From positions 27,557,112-27,621,111 of the forward strand of contig JARYHS010013630.1 of the NCBI GenBank assembly GCA_031002005.1: 64,000 nt of DNA. Direction: 5' to 3'. Below are positions 47,409-56,150 of the stretch, in pieces; the first letter of the stretch is position 1; every line of letters starts with the position of its first letter. The notes beneath the pieces are model-generated. The model made no database searches. It worked only from the letters and a program-made list of their open reading frames with translations, and had not been told where the DNA came from. This DNA comes from Vandiemenella viatica. Its lineage: Eukaryota; Arthropoda; Insecta; Orthoptera; Morabidae. A program made the translations under genes and the position numbers.

Positions 47409-47479
47409 ATGACATCTTGTGTTGCCTATGGTTGCACAAATAGAACAAGTAAGAAACAACCTGGAATAACATACCATAG
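47409..47479 (+). CDS. THAP zinc-finger gene, first coding exon
   Basis: ATG at 47409, reading MTSCVAYGCTNRTSKKQPGI, then TYH and a split Arg codon (AG|G) at donor GTAACT (47480). This is the N-terminal signature of THAP domains: M..C....C.NR....... I.FHRFP, with the first two zinc-binding Cys (C4, C9). THAP proteins are DNA-binding regulators; P-element transposases also carry the domain. The next exon (FP...W) was not found before the LINE at 47690, so the intron continues across or beyond the nested insertions. Confidence 0.75.
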
Positions 47480-47689
47480 GTAACTCACGATGTAATTATT
47501 GTTCTTGAAGTGTTTGTAATGCAGTGTCTGTAAGAGTAGGATCTGCCATTACAGATTTACAATTCCTGTTAAAAAAAGTTTATTTATGGCTCTCAATAGG
47601 ACGATGGTGTTATCAAACATTTATTTATGTTACTATTTTTCACGTGTGGATCAAGTTTACATCGCGATACAGACAATACATTACCTGTT
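47480..47689. other. Start of THAP intron 1
   Basis: Short AT-rich stretch before the LINE 3' end. Confidence 0.4.
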
Positions 47690-47743
47690 CTACATCTACA
47701 TATATACTCTGCAATTCACAAAATTGTGGGTGGCAGAGAGTGC

Positions 47744-48304
47744 TCAGCACCAAAGCCAATTTCTTTGCTGTGTATTCCAATCGCTAATGGTACGAGGGAA
47801 AAAATAATTCATATAAGAATCAATCAAGCACCTTATTTCTCTAATTTTATCTTTCCTGTCCTTCCGACTCAAATAGGTTGGTGGAAGAAGTATTTCACTA
47901 CACTCAAAAGTGAAAGAGGGAGTACGCATGTTTACCAATAAGTTTAAACGACACGTGTGTCGTCTATCTACCAGAGATTCCCAACCTAGTCTACTAATCA
48001 GTTCTGTGACGCTTTAATAAGGACTGTATCAAGCGGTCACGAATCGAGCGGCTCTTCTCTGTACTTTCCCTATACTTTCGATCAACCCCTTACGAAACGG
48101 GTCCAAAATGGCACAACAATAATCCAAATGTGGACGCACAAGAGATTTGTACGCTATCTCCTTTGTTTGTTCATTACAATTTTTCAATATTCGACGTATG
48201 AATCGCAGCCTAGAATTTGCTCTACCTACTAACGAATTAATGTGTATGTCCCATTTCATGTTCCTTTGTACTGTTACTCCCAAATATTTCATAGAATCGA
48301 CCAT
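47744..48304 (-). pseudogene. LINE family B, ORF2 C-terminal part
   Basis: VDSMKYLGVTVQRNMKWDIH, LVRPHLDYCCAILDP, KVQRRAARFVTA (48304-48029), then after frame breaks NYFFPRTISDWNTQQRNW near 47790-47750, the usual last motif of such LINEs. It continues directly the protein interrupted at 56215. Confidence 0.85.
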
Positions 48305-48319
48305 ATCAATAACTGTATT
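48302..48319. repeat. Left target-site duplication of the composite element
   Basis: CATATCAATAACTGTATT. The partner at 56197-56214 differs at one base (C/T). Confidence 0.8.
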
Positions 48320-48365
48320 AAATATCTCTCGGGTTTTCTGCCGGTTAATATATTTATTTGGATCT

Positions 48366-48412
48366 TTTAACTACGTTTCGGCAACTGCCATCGTTGCCTT
48401 CATCAGGTTAAA
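48366..48412 (-). ncRNA. Hammerhead ribozyme, minimal PLE type (left arm)
   Basis: Minus strand 5' to 3': TTTAAC (stem I), CTGATGA, stem II GGCAAC/GTTGCC with a 7-nt loop, GAAAC, then GTA and GTTAAA closing stem I. All core bases are kept; the cleavage triplet is GUA, against GUC in the right arm, both allowed by the NUH rule. Stem III is only one C-G pair, the feature of PLE hammerheads thought to act as dimers. Confidence 0.8.
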
Positions 48413-48441
48413 TCTCTATTGCAAGGACAAGACACGACTGA

Positions 48442-48451
48442 CTCGCGAGCC
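48442..48451. repeat. Jockey target copy 1
   Basis: CTCGCGAGCC (minus strand GGCTCGCGAG). Copies 2 and 3 at 53557-53566 and 53767-53776; unoccupied paralogue GGCTCGCTAG at 54415-54424. Confidence 0.85.
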
Positions 48452-48538
48452 GTCGTCGTCGAGGAGCATTTAATGCTTGTTCCCATTTCCAAGCAGTTTT
48501 GGGACATTTCCTTCAAATGTTGTGATGAATACGTCACC

Positions 48539-51252
48539 TTACTGCAGGTTTGTCATTAATTTGTAGCTCCTTTCTTTTGTCATTAATATGGAGAGAGGTC
48601 GTCTGTGCCTGTCGAATGTGATGTTATATTCGCCAAGACTGGCGATCAGAGGATTTGCTGATTTTGATGCTGCTCTGTAGAAGTTTGTAGTGAGAGTTTT
48701 AATTCTATCCTTTAGCAGCGGTATGCCTGCGGCTTCATGCAGGTCCTTAGTTGGAAATCTTACAGGCAGGTGAAGAGCTCTGCGTAGCGCCCGGTTTTGC
48801 ATCACTTGTAGTTTGCCTAGCGAGGTTTTGGATGCGTACCCCCACACCGGGCACGCATACTCCATCACCGGGCGCACCAAACTACAGTAAACGCTGACGC
48901 CAGTTGTTGGGTAGAGCGTGCTGTCCCTGTTTAGTACAGGGTACAGCTCCTGTAATCGAGCAGCAACTCGTCTTCTGAGATCCTGAATGTGTGGATTCCA
49001 TGTTAGTCTTGCGTCAAGGGTCACGCCCAGGTATTTGACCGTTCGTGCCCATTCAATTGTTTCCCCATTGAGTGTGAGTTTTGGGGTTTGCTGCTGTTGA
49101 GGTCGACGTTTCCCCAAGCGCCTTGTCAACATTATAGCTTGTGTCTTGGCCGTGTTCAGGGAGATTCGCCATCTCCTCGCCCAGGCTAATGTCTGTTGCA
49201 ATACTTCTTGCAAGCGTCGAATTGCAACGGCCTTGTTCCTGTGAGCTATGAAGAAAGCGGTGTCATCCGCGTACAATGCTGTTCTGACTGTAGCTGGGGC
49301 CGGGATGTCCGCGGTGTATAAGTTGTACAACACGGGTCCCAGCACTGACCCTTGGGGCACTCCGGCGTTGATGGGGCGCCTTGAGGAGAGTTCTTCTCCT
49401 ACTCTTACTTTGAATGATCTCCCGCACAGGTAGCTTCTGATAAGCTTCACCAACGGGCCGGGGATACCCTGTTGGTAGATCTTGTACAAGAGGCCTTGGT
49501 GCCAAATGGCGTCAAACGCTCGCGCCACATCCAGGAGTACGAGCGGGTAGAAGGCTTTGAAATTGAAGGCGGTGGTGGCTCTTTCGACAATCCGCATAAT
49601 TTGTTGCGTGGCCGAGTGTCCTTGCTGGAAGCCAAATTGGAAGTCTGGGATCAAGCCTTCACTCTTGATGTGTGTGTTCAGCATTTTCAAGAGGAGTCGT
49701 TCGAAAACTTTACTCAGCCCCGGTAACAGACTGATTGGCAAGGACAGTATGTTCTGGGGGAACATACTGTCCTTGCCAGGCTTCTGAACTGCGATGACCA
49801 CCGCTTCTTTCCAGCATCTGGGAAATTTCTGTGCCTGGAGAATTGTATTGAACACCTTCACCAGGAAAGATATTGCTTCAGGTGGCAGGTTTTTCAGGAT
49901 GACCTTTCCCAGTTGATCTTTCCCCGGAGCTTTTGTGGGTGCAGCTGGGTGATGGTGCGTTTGATTTCTTCATCAGTTATGCTTTCAATTTGGTATTCGT
50001 CCTCAGCTTCAAGGAAGCGTGTGAGGCGTCGCTGTACGTCGGCAGTGTGGTCGTCATCTTCTTCGTCTGCTGGCCTGAACTGCCTTTCAAAATGGTCGGC
50101 CAGTGCATTAGCTTTGTCAATGTCAGTGAAGACAAGGCCTCTTTCACCGTGTAGTGCAGGTATATGTGCACGTCGCTTGGTGAACCTTCGTGTGGCGTGC
50201 CAGAGACTACCATCCTGAATGTTTAGGGTGGTAAGCCTCGCTGACCACTCCCTGTTACGGTGTTCTGTGAGGGCGGCCCGTTGCAGCCGGTTAAGGAGAC
50301 GCCTGGTTTGGGGCTGCCGGGTCAGCTTCCATTCCTTGGAGACTCGATTTTTGTGCCTTATTTGTGCCACAAGATGCGGAGGCAGTTGCCAGGAATGCAG
50401 CTTGGGTCCAGGTGGAGGTGTTGAATTTTTTGCTGCCTGCAGAACAGCGGTGGAGAAGTTCTTTAGTTCGGTGTCCAGATTTGCAGCGTTAAGTTGTTGC
50501 GGAATAGATGCTTTCACGACCTCGCGAAAGCTGGCCCAGTCAGTCTTGCTGTAATTGAAAGAATTGGTAGGTTGATGTTGCCATGTGCCTATGTCAATGT
50601 GTATCATTACTGGTGAGTGGTCGGACGACATTCTGTTAATAGTACTGGCAGCTACAAAGCCAGTGATGCCTCTTGTAATGGCGACGTCCAAGACATCTGC
50701 GCGTCTGCCGTTCCAGGGATGGTGAGTTGGTTCTTCAGGCCCCCAGACTTGGAAGTTATGTCTATGGGAAAGACGGAAGAGCTGGCATTCAGCATTATTT
50801 CTTGCACTGGATTTCCATTCAGGGTGTTTTGAATTTAGATCTCCACCAATTAGTATCTTTCCCCTGATGGAAAGTAGGTTGGTAAAGTCATCTTCTTCAA
50901 GCCGTTGTCTGGGTGGTCTATAGGCGGCTATGACAGTAACTGGACCGACTGTAGTGCCTATTTCAACTGTACAGGCTTCGAGTTGTTGCATAGGTGGCAG
51001 GTGAATTTCATGGTGGGGAATGCCACGTTTGATGACTATGGTGACGCCTCCTCCTGCGGTTGTTCTGTCTTTGCGATAGTAGTTGTAGTTAGCTATCGGG
51101 ATTCTCAATCCTGGCTTTAGATGAGTCTCGGCAATGAGGCATATATCTATGTTTTCATCACGTAGAAATTGCCGAAACTCGTTGATTTGTTGATAAATCC
51201 CGCAGGTGTTCCAAACGCACAGTGTCAAATTTTCAATGTGCGTCCTGTTCAT
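48539..51252 (-). pseudogene. Jockey ORF2: AP endonuclease and reverse transcriptase
   Basis: ATG at 51252 (MNRTHIENLTLCVWNTCGI). Endonuclease domain: ETHLKP (catalytic Glu), AAYRPPR, GGDLNSKHPEW (Asp/Asn) and SSDHSPV, all retained. One base is lost near 49935: the frame turns to LRGKINWERSS and stops at 49894, while the other frame reads TKAPGKDQLGKVILKNLPPE. RT domain: LLDVARAFDAIWHQG (first Asp), GVPQGSVLGPVLYNLY, TALYADDTAFF (catalytic YADD at about 49275-49265), VKYLGVTLDARLTW, ACPVWGYAS. Stop at 48539. A local rearrangement at 49737-49777 replaces the NYRPIS motif. About 904 codons, normal for jockey ORF2. Confidence 0.9.
49737..49777. repeat. 18-bp perfect hairpin inside the jockey RT
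   Basis: GGCAAGGACAGTATGTTC, TGGGG, then the exact reverse complement. It replaces the expected NYRPISLLPG codons with NILSLPISLLPG while keeping the frame. Confidence 0.9.
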
Positions 51253-51798
51253 GGTTGGTTTGGGTATCCATGGTTTGTTCAGCCCTACGGGCCGGCGTGA
51301 CTGCAGCCTTGATATCTGCTGCGAGCTGGTCAAATTTAAGTAGTAGGGATGTTAGCATATTGAGTAAGGTGCCAACGAGGTCCAGAAGTCTGTCCATGTT
51401 TGCCTCCGTTGGTTGTAGTCTCAGGGCGTTGACATGGCTGACTGTAGTATTGGTGTGGCTGTGGAGAGTTTGCTTGCTGCTCTACTTCTGAAGGTGAAGA
51501 AGATGCCTGCGAATTCTGTGTGGTACCATTAACTGCCTCTGAGTAAGTGGTTGGAGAGTTGTTTCTGGGTGGCTGTGGAGCTGCGTTTTTCTTCCTGGGG
51601 CCCGATGAATTATCTTCCTGGAGCAATCTCTTGGTTGCTCTCTGGAAGGGTCTGTTAGTATCCGGTGTAGGAGCCTTTTTTCCCTTGCCTTGGTTGGTTT
51701 TGGTTTACAGTTGACATCTGGCGTTTCTGGATTTGCGCATAGGTGCCTGCAGTTTCCTCAGGCTTCTGCTCTTCTCCGGAGTTTAGATTCTTTTGCGC

Positions 51799-53176
51799 TT
51801 ACCGCTTTTTCTTGGCAGTAGCTGTCTGCTCTGCAGCAATGCCACGCTGTCTTTCGCGAGCTCGTTTAAACGCTGTACATCCCTTGTAGCTCGCGACTTG
51901 CAAGCCGCCGCAGTTTGCGCATTTAGGGTTACTGTCGCCTTTTTTCAAAGAGCAGTCGTTGGACAGGTGTGGGCCAGCACACTTAACACACACCGATGGC
52001 ATGTTGCAGTGTCTTGCAACATGGCCCAAGGCCTGGCAATTATAAACATTGCGTTGGACCATTAGATGACCAGAGTTTTTCAACCGTAATTCTAAGAGAC
52101 ATTAATGCCTCTAGTTGGAAAATCTCCTGTTCTGTGGCCGGTTTGGCAGGACGACCAGAACAGTGGCATGAGGTCCGATCCTCCAGGTCTTTTCAGCTGC
52201 TCTACTGTGCGGATGTCGAAGCCCTGTTCTTCCAACTCTTCTTTGATGTCCACAGTGGGCATGTTTGTCGGCAGACCTCGTAGGACTGCTTTGAGTTGCT
52301 TCTCCGCTGCAGTGGGGAAAGTGTAGTATGACATGCCTTTCCTCTGTAGCATAGCTGTGACTTTAAGGTAATCCTCTGTGCAATTGAGCATTAGCTTAAC
52401 TTTATCTCCACCTGCTGATTTAGCTTGAAATGGTTGGGCTAGGAGGGCCCCTTTTAACCATTTGATAGAGCTCTTTGTACGAGTTTTTAAACTGTACTAC
52501 TATTGGTGGTAACTGTTGCTTGGGTTGATTGGGCTGCTGCTGCTGTTGCTGCTGCTGTTGTTTGCTGCTGCTGATGTGTTTGGCTCTGGTCCATTTCTTC
52601 ACTCAGCGGGCCATATGGGTTAGATATTTCCATCTGCAGGTCGCGCTGTGTGTCTTTATTTGAGGGGCGGACAGTCTTCCTGGCTGTCTGGAACTCAGTC
52701 GAAGCCGGAGGCTGAACAACCGTTGCAGTTGTATGGACAGCTTCTTTGAGTTGAGCTGTCTTTGCTGTTGTGACTGTACGAGGTAGTGGGTTCTTTTCTG
52801 GCTTCTTGCATTGCTTGATCTTCTTAGCTTGCAGTGGGCCGGGTTTCTTCTCCTCCATTTGTCGCTTCATCTTTGCGACTATGGAGACAGATGGACTTGG
52901 TTCAGTGTTGCCTCTCTTCTTGAGTCTATTATGAATCATGCGGTCGATTTCAGGGTTTATACCCATTACGTTCTGTATCAGGACTGGCACTTGGGTTGCC
53001 GGAGCTGTAGCAGTGGCAGCGCTGGAGCACGCTGCTTCTCTACCATGTTGACTATTAGTGGCGTTTCGGACTTCTGTAGCTGGCAGAATCTTCGTGTAGG
53101 AATGCTGGCCGCCGAGTAGCTGCACGACGATGTTGTCCGAAGACTCACCGTCAGTGCTGGTTCCTGTAGCATCCAT
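51799..53176 (-). pseudogene. Jockey ORF1, gag-like nucleic-acid-binding protein
   Basis: ATG at 53176 (MDATGTSTDGESSDN). A Gln/Ala-rich low-complexity section (CAG-type repeats, 52520-52580) marks the first frameshift. Then LNCTEDYLKVTAMLQRKGMS and AVLRGLPTNMPTVDIKEELE, the PRE_C2HC domain next to zinc knuckles in jockey gag. After another frameshift near 52130: YNCQALGHVARHC, CVKCAGPHLSNDC and CANCGGLQVASYKGC; the first knuckle lacks its first Cys (VYNC). Ends AKKKR. Three frames in total, so not functional as it stands. Confidence 0.85.
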
Positions 53177-53556
53177 GATGTCTTCAGAGAGACCTCAGGA
53201 GTGCCGTTTGGACGGTTGTTGTCACGTTAGGTTACCCCGTCCAAACCGGCCTTAAGATCTGATGCTCGCGGAGTGCTGCGCAAAGCGCAGGCCCTGGTAG
53301 ATGTCTGCTTACGGACGATCGACGTGAACAGCCCCAGCGGACGGACCACCGACAGAGAAGCGCGCTCCCAACAGCAGGCCACGGGGTTGCAAGCATACGT
53401 CAGCAAAACAAGGAAAAACAATAGGAAGTTCTGAGGAGATACCTCGTGGAACGACAAGGAAACTCCCCAACGGAACAACAAGGAAATTAACGTCAACGAG
53501 AACAAGGAAATATGCGAACAAGGAAGTATTCCGAAGGAACGCACTGTTCAGAATGA

Positions 53557-53566
53557 CTCGCGAGCC
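53557..53566. repeat. Jockey target copy 2
   Basis: CTCGCGAGCC between the full-length and the truncated jockey. Confidence 0.85.
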
Positions 53567-53766
53567 AGCAAGCAGCAAGAGAGCTATTTTTCTGCTGGAT
53601 CTTTTCCTAGCAGTTGTGGTGAAGGGTTTGTCTATTGACATTTCCTTCAATTTTCTGTTTGGTCTGTCATTGTTTTTGGTTTGTCAGTTCTGTTTGCTCA
53701 AGATTGTTGTCTTGTTTATTGAAGTATTGACAGTGGCCGTTTGTGCTTGTCAAAAGCGGTGTTGTA
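53567..53766 (-). mobile_element. 5'-truncated jockey copy, last ~200 bp
   Basis: The minus strand reads YNTAFDKHKRPLSIL, matching the C-terminal YNITFDRHRRPLSIL of the neighbouring jockey ORF2. The 3' UTR follows with the shared TTGAAGGAAATGTC block and a TTGCTGCTT tail. It lies between two copies of CTCGCGAGCC. Confidence 0.8.
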
Positions 53767-53925
53767 CTCGCGAGCCAGTCCTGGCTCCTATTTATAGCCT
53801 GTTGTCAAGGGAAGCTTCACGCTGCTCTTTGATTGGTCGGCGGTGCACACGGCCATAGACGGGGTCAAACCGGTTTGGTTGCATCTCTGCATCTCGTGGC
53901 TGCATCCCGTAGCTCAGTGATCAGA
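53767..53925 (-). promoter_or_regulatory. Left arm, proximal half with TATA promoter
   Basis: Reverse complement of 54265-54424: CTGAGCTACGGGATGCAGCC, GCATCTCTG/CAGAGATGC, AACCAAACCGGTTTGACCCC, TATAAATA (53789-53796 on the minus strand), GGAGCCAGGACTGGCTCGCG. Its natural initiator is now 5.3 kb away, so this promoter points into the jockeys and could drive them. Confidence 0.8.
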
Positions 53926-54264
53926 GAAGCGCTGGAGATTCGATTAAGTGACAACAGCATTAACAGAGATGGTGGTCTGTTCCTGAGCGAGGCTTGGGAG
54001 CCAGTCATAAAAGACCTAAAACAGCAATGTGTTAGACACAACCTTCGGACCAGACGCCGTCATGACACGTCGACCAATGGGAGATAAGTCGTTCGTGATT
54101 GGTCAGTTCCAGAGCCCCCGTGTAATGCCGCCGGTTAAGCAACGATGAGTGTGGAGAGCACTTGGATGGGTGACCGCATATGCCAATTGTTAAGGCAACG
54201 TTATGCGTGGTTTTTACTTGGATGGCTGACCACTCAAGATACTGCCATGGATCTACTAAATGCC
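53926..54264. other. Central spacer between the inverted arms
   Basis: 340 bp with the 5S-like units at 54130-54250. The remainder (53926-54125) has no recognisable content. Confidence 0.6.
54130..54250 (+). ncRNA. Tandem 5S-rRNA-like internal promoter segments
   Basis: First unit 54134-54182: GGTTAAGCAACGATGAGTGT, GGAGAGCACTTGGATGGGTG, ACCGC, matching the 3' half of 5S rRNA (..TTAAGCA.CG....G..AGTACTTGGATGGGTGACCGC). Second, weaker unit 54191-54240: TGTTAAGGCAACGTTATGCG, TGGTTTTTACTTGGATGGCT, GACCAC. This region carries the A box, intermediate element and C box bound by TFIIIA in 5S genes. Not a functional rRNA (5' half missing). Confidence 0.65.
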
Positions 54265-54394
54265 ATCCAGTTGCTGAGCTACGGGATGCAGCCACGAGAT
54301 GCAGAGATGCAACCAAACCGGTTTGACCCCGTCTATGGCCGTGTGCACCGCCGACCAATCAAAGAGCAGCGTGAAGCTTCCCTTGACAACAGGC

Positions 54395-54430
54395 TATAAA
54401 TAGGAGCCAGGACTGGCTCGCTAGTCAGTC
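54395..54430 (+). promoter_or_regulatory. TATA box plus initiator
   Basis: TATAAATA followed at the right distance by TCAGTC, the arthropod Inr consensus TCAKTY. The resulting RNA would begin about 30 nt before the hammerhead. Confidence 0.75.
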
Positions 54431-54453
54431 GTGTCTTGTCCTTGCAATAGAGA

Positions 54454-54500
54454 TTTAACCTGATGAAGGCAACGATGGCAGTTGCCGAAACGTCGTTAAA
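54454..54500 (+). ncRNA. Hammerhead ribozyme, minimal PLE type (right arm)
   Basis: TTTAAC (54454-54459) pairs with GTTAAA (54495-54500) as stem I. CTGATGA at 54460-54466. Stem II GGCAAC (54468-54473)/GTTGCC (54481-54486) with loop GATGGCA. GAAAC at 54487-54491, then GTC at 54492-54494; cleavage predicted after C54494. Stem III is the single C54491-G54492 pair, so efficient action would need a dimer. Confidence 0.85.
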
Positions 54501-54536
54501 AGATCCAAATAAATATATTAACCGGCAGAAAACCTC

Positions 54537-55969
54537 GGAATGCCATCTCCAACCCGAAGTACTCCCACCTAGCCCTACCAATTCTCGAAGAAGGCAAAGA
54601 CTGGACGCCGCTAGTGCCCTTTCCAAGTGCTTTCGCAGACGGCTTCAACGTGGAAGCATACATCGAGGAGCTTCAAGAGAAGCTTACCTCGGCATCGCGA
54701 CCAAGCATCAAGGACAGCAATCTCAGTAGCAGAGAGCCAACAGTGTGCCACGCCTCCGGAGTTGATGATCAATGCACCGGAAAGGACGAACATCCATCAA
54801 AACCGAGTGAAGAGCGGGACCATCCAAGACGGGCCACCAATCCTTCACGCCACAACACCAAGGAAAAGGTTGTCGCCAAGAACACTGATGCCGCCATCAA
54901 TGAGGAAGCCATAGATGAGGTGGTACCAGCAACCCCTATGACTCTTCCCTGCCAAGAGGAACACCCAGAGGAGGAAGAGAACATTACCACCCCAAGCAAC
55001 GGGGAGGCTATGAGGATGCCCGACGACGACCACGAAATCGCTGTGGGCCTCCTGCTCCAAACCACCTCACCAGGACACAAGCCCACCATCGTTGAGATGC
55101 TCCGTCAGATGGCGTCCCTCCCGGATAAAACACGGGTAGTACTGGCTGCTGTCATGGCTACCTGCCCATCACCGGCGGCCCTAGAGACAGTCATCAACTG
55201 CCTCGGTGGACTACACCGGCCCAAGGTGTCTGAAAATCCACTGCCCTGTGAAGAACAACCAACGACCTCCATGGGGAAGCCAGCCACAACACCGCAGGGA
55301 GCGAGATTCAAACCACGGTTGGAAGCAGACCAGAGCAGGCACACCAACCAAACTACATCCAAGCCACAAGGACCCGAAAACCTGCGGCGCCAAGAGAAAG
55401 CCCCCAGAGGCTCTCGCTCGAAGAAAACCACCAAAATCATCCAGTGTTTTCGCTGCCAAGGATTTCGGCATGAAGCGAAAGAATGCAGAAGCCAAGTGCG
55501 CTGTTTGCGCTGTGGGGACAACCATAATGTCATGGTCTGCACACGGCGGCGAGAAGACACACCGACGTGCGCAAACTGCGGCGCCGAGCATGCAGCCTGC
55601 TATGGAGGATGCCCTATTAGAAGGAGAATAGAAGCAGCCAGCACACCGCGCAAGAACCACCCTTCTACCAGCTACACCACACCAACAAAACCGCCAATCA
55701 GAATGAAGACAGGAGCACCTTACCCAAGCGGTAACCCCTCCCGTGGTCAACTAAGCCACCAAACCACGAGGTATCCAGAGTCCCCAAGCCAACATACCTC
55801 GAGCAAAACAGACCACACCCAAGCACATCCGCCTCCTTCATCAACGAGACACCAGCAGCACCAATGCTGCAACAACGTGATGTCACGAGAAGACCAGCTG
55901 GGAGCCGTCATCCAGTTGCTCACACAACTGATCAAGACAATGATTCCCAGCGGACTAAAAGAACCCTGA
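54537..55969 (+). CDS. Gag-like ORF1 protein with three CCHC zinc knuckles, 5' incomplete
   Basis: The frame is open from about 54500, inside the arm, without an ATG before the conserved part (NPKYSHLALPILEEGKDW, FADGFNVEAYIEELQEKL), so the true start is missing. The middle is acidic (EEHPEEEENITTPS), followed by a helical region (PTIVEMLRQMASLPDKTRVV). Zinc knuckles at about 55445-55615: CFRCQGFRHEAKEC (CX2CX4HX4C), CLRCGDNHNVMVC and CANCGAEHAACYGGC. Pro/Ser/Thr-rich basic tail, stop at 55967-55969. It would package LINE RNA. About 478 uninterrupted codons, so relatively young. Confidence 0.85.
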
Positions 55970-56123
55970 GGGGGTTTTAAAATAAGGACGCCATAGGTGT
56001 CCATAGCCATTTTTCCCCCCTAAAGTGAATAAAGAATGATCCCAAAACCCAACACACAGACACATAGTGATAGAGCTGCCTAGGCAGCGGGATACACAAA
56101 CATGGCCGTTGAGGCCGCGACAC

Positions 56124-56150
56124 AAAAAAAAAAAAAAAAAAAAAAAAAAA
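56124..56150 (+). repeat. Poly(A) tail of the gag-only LINE
   Basis: A27 directly after GAGGCCGCGACAC. Confidence 0.95.

Larger units (their letters stand above)
48331..48451 (-). repeat. Left arm, distal half (hammerhead and poly(A) signal)
   Basis: Reverse complement of 54416-54536 with few differences: TCAGTCGTGTCTTGTCCTTG, the hammerhead core, GATCCAAATAAATATATTAA (contains AATAAA) and CCGGCAGAAAACC. Separated from its proximal half (53767-53925) by the jockeys. Confidence 0.9.
48452..53556 (-). mobile_element. Jockey-clade LINE, full length
   Basis: 5.1-kb non-LTR retrotransposon on the minus strand: 5' UTR 53556-53177, gag-like ORF1 53176-51799, endonuclease-RT ORF2 51252-48539, 3' UTR 48538-48452. 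The 3' end has a CGACGACGAC tail, not poly(A). Flanked by the 10-bp repeat GGCTCGCGAG. A few frameshifts, otherwise well preserved and GC-richer than the host DNA. Confidence 0.9.
54265..54536 (+). repeat. Right arm: promoter, hammerhead and poly(A) signal
   Basis: Uninterrupted version of the arm. TATAAATA at 54395-54402; insect initiator TCAGTC at 54425-54430 with the presumed +1 A at 54427, 32 bases from the TATA start; hammerhead 54454-54500; AATAAA near 54508-54513; end CCGGCAGAAAACC at 54522-54534. Contains the empty jockey site GGCTCGCTAG (54415-54424). Confidence 0.85.
54537..56150 (+). mobile_element. Gag-only LINE with poly(A) tail
   Basis: Starts at the end of the right arm and ends in a 27-nt poly(A) at 56124-56150. 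It holds one ORF with jockey/I-type gag features and a 150-nt 3' UTR (TAAAGTGAATAAAGAATG), and no endonuclease or RT. The ORF is already open at the junction with the arm, so the copy looks 5'-truncated. Whether ORF2 was lost by deletion or the lineage never had one cannot be decided from a single copy. Confidence 0.75.

Noticed and set aside
49248..51626. Plus-strand and alternative-frame open frames over the jockey ORF2
   Set aside because: They are shadows of the minus-strand endonuclease-RT, which carries all conserved motifs.
54134..54250. Functional 5S rRNA gene
   Set aside because: Only the 3' half is similar and it is duplicated; the 5' half and closing stem are absent.
54333..54626. 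Minus-strand frame across the right arm, repeated at 48147-48473 on plus
   Set aside because: It is the antisense of the promoter-hammerhead arm; similarity between the two comes from the repeated arm, not from a protein.
54769..56010. Minus-strand frames of up to 179 codons opposite the gag-only ORF
   Set aside because: Trp/Cys-rich antisense translations of a GC-rich gag gene; no domain.
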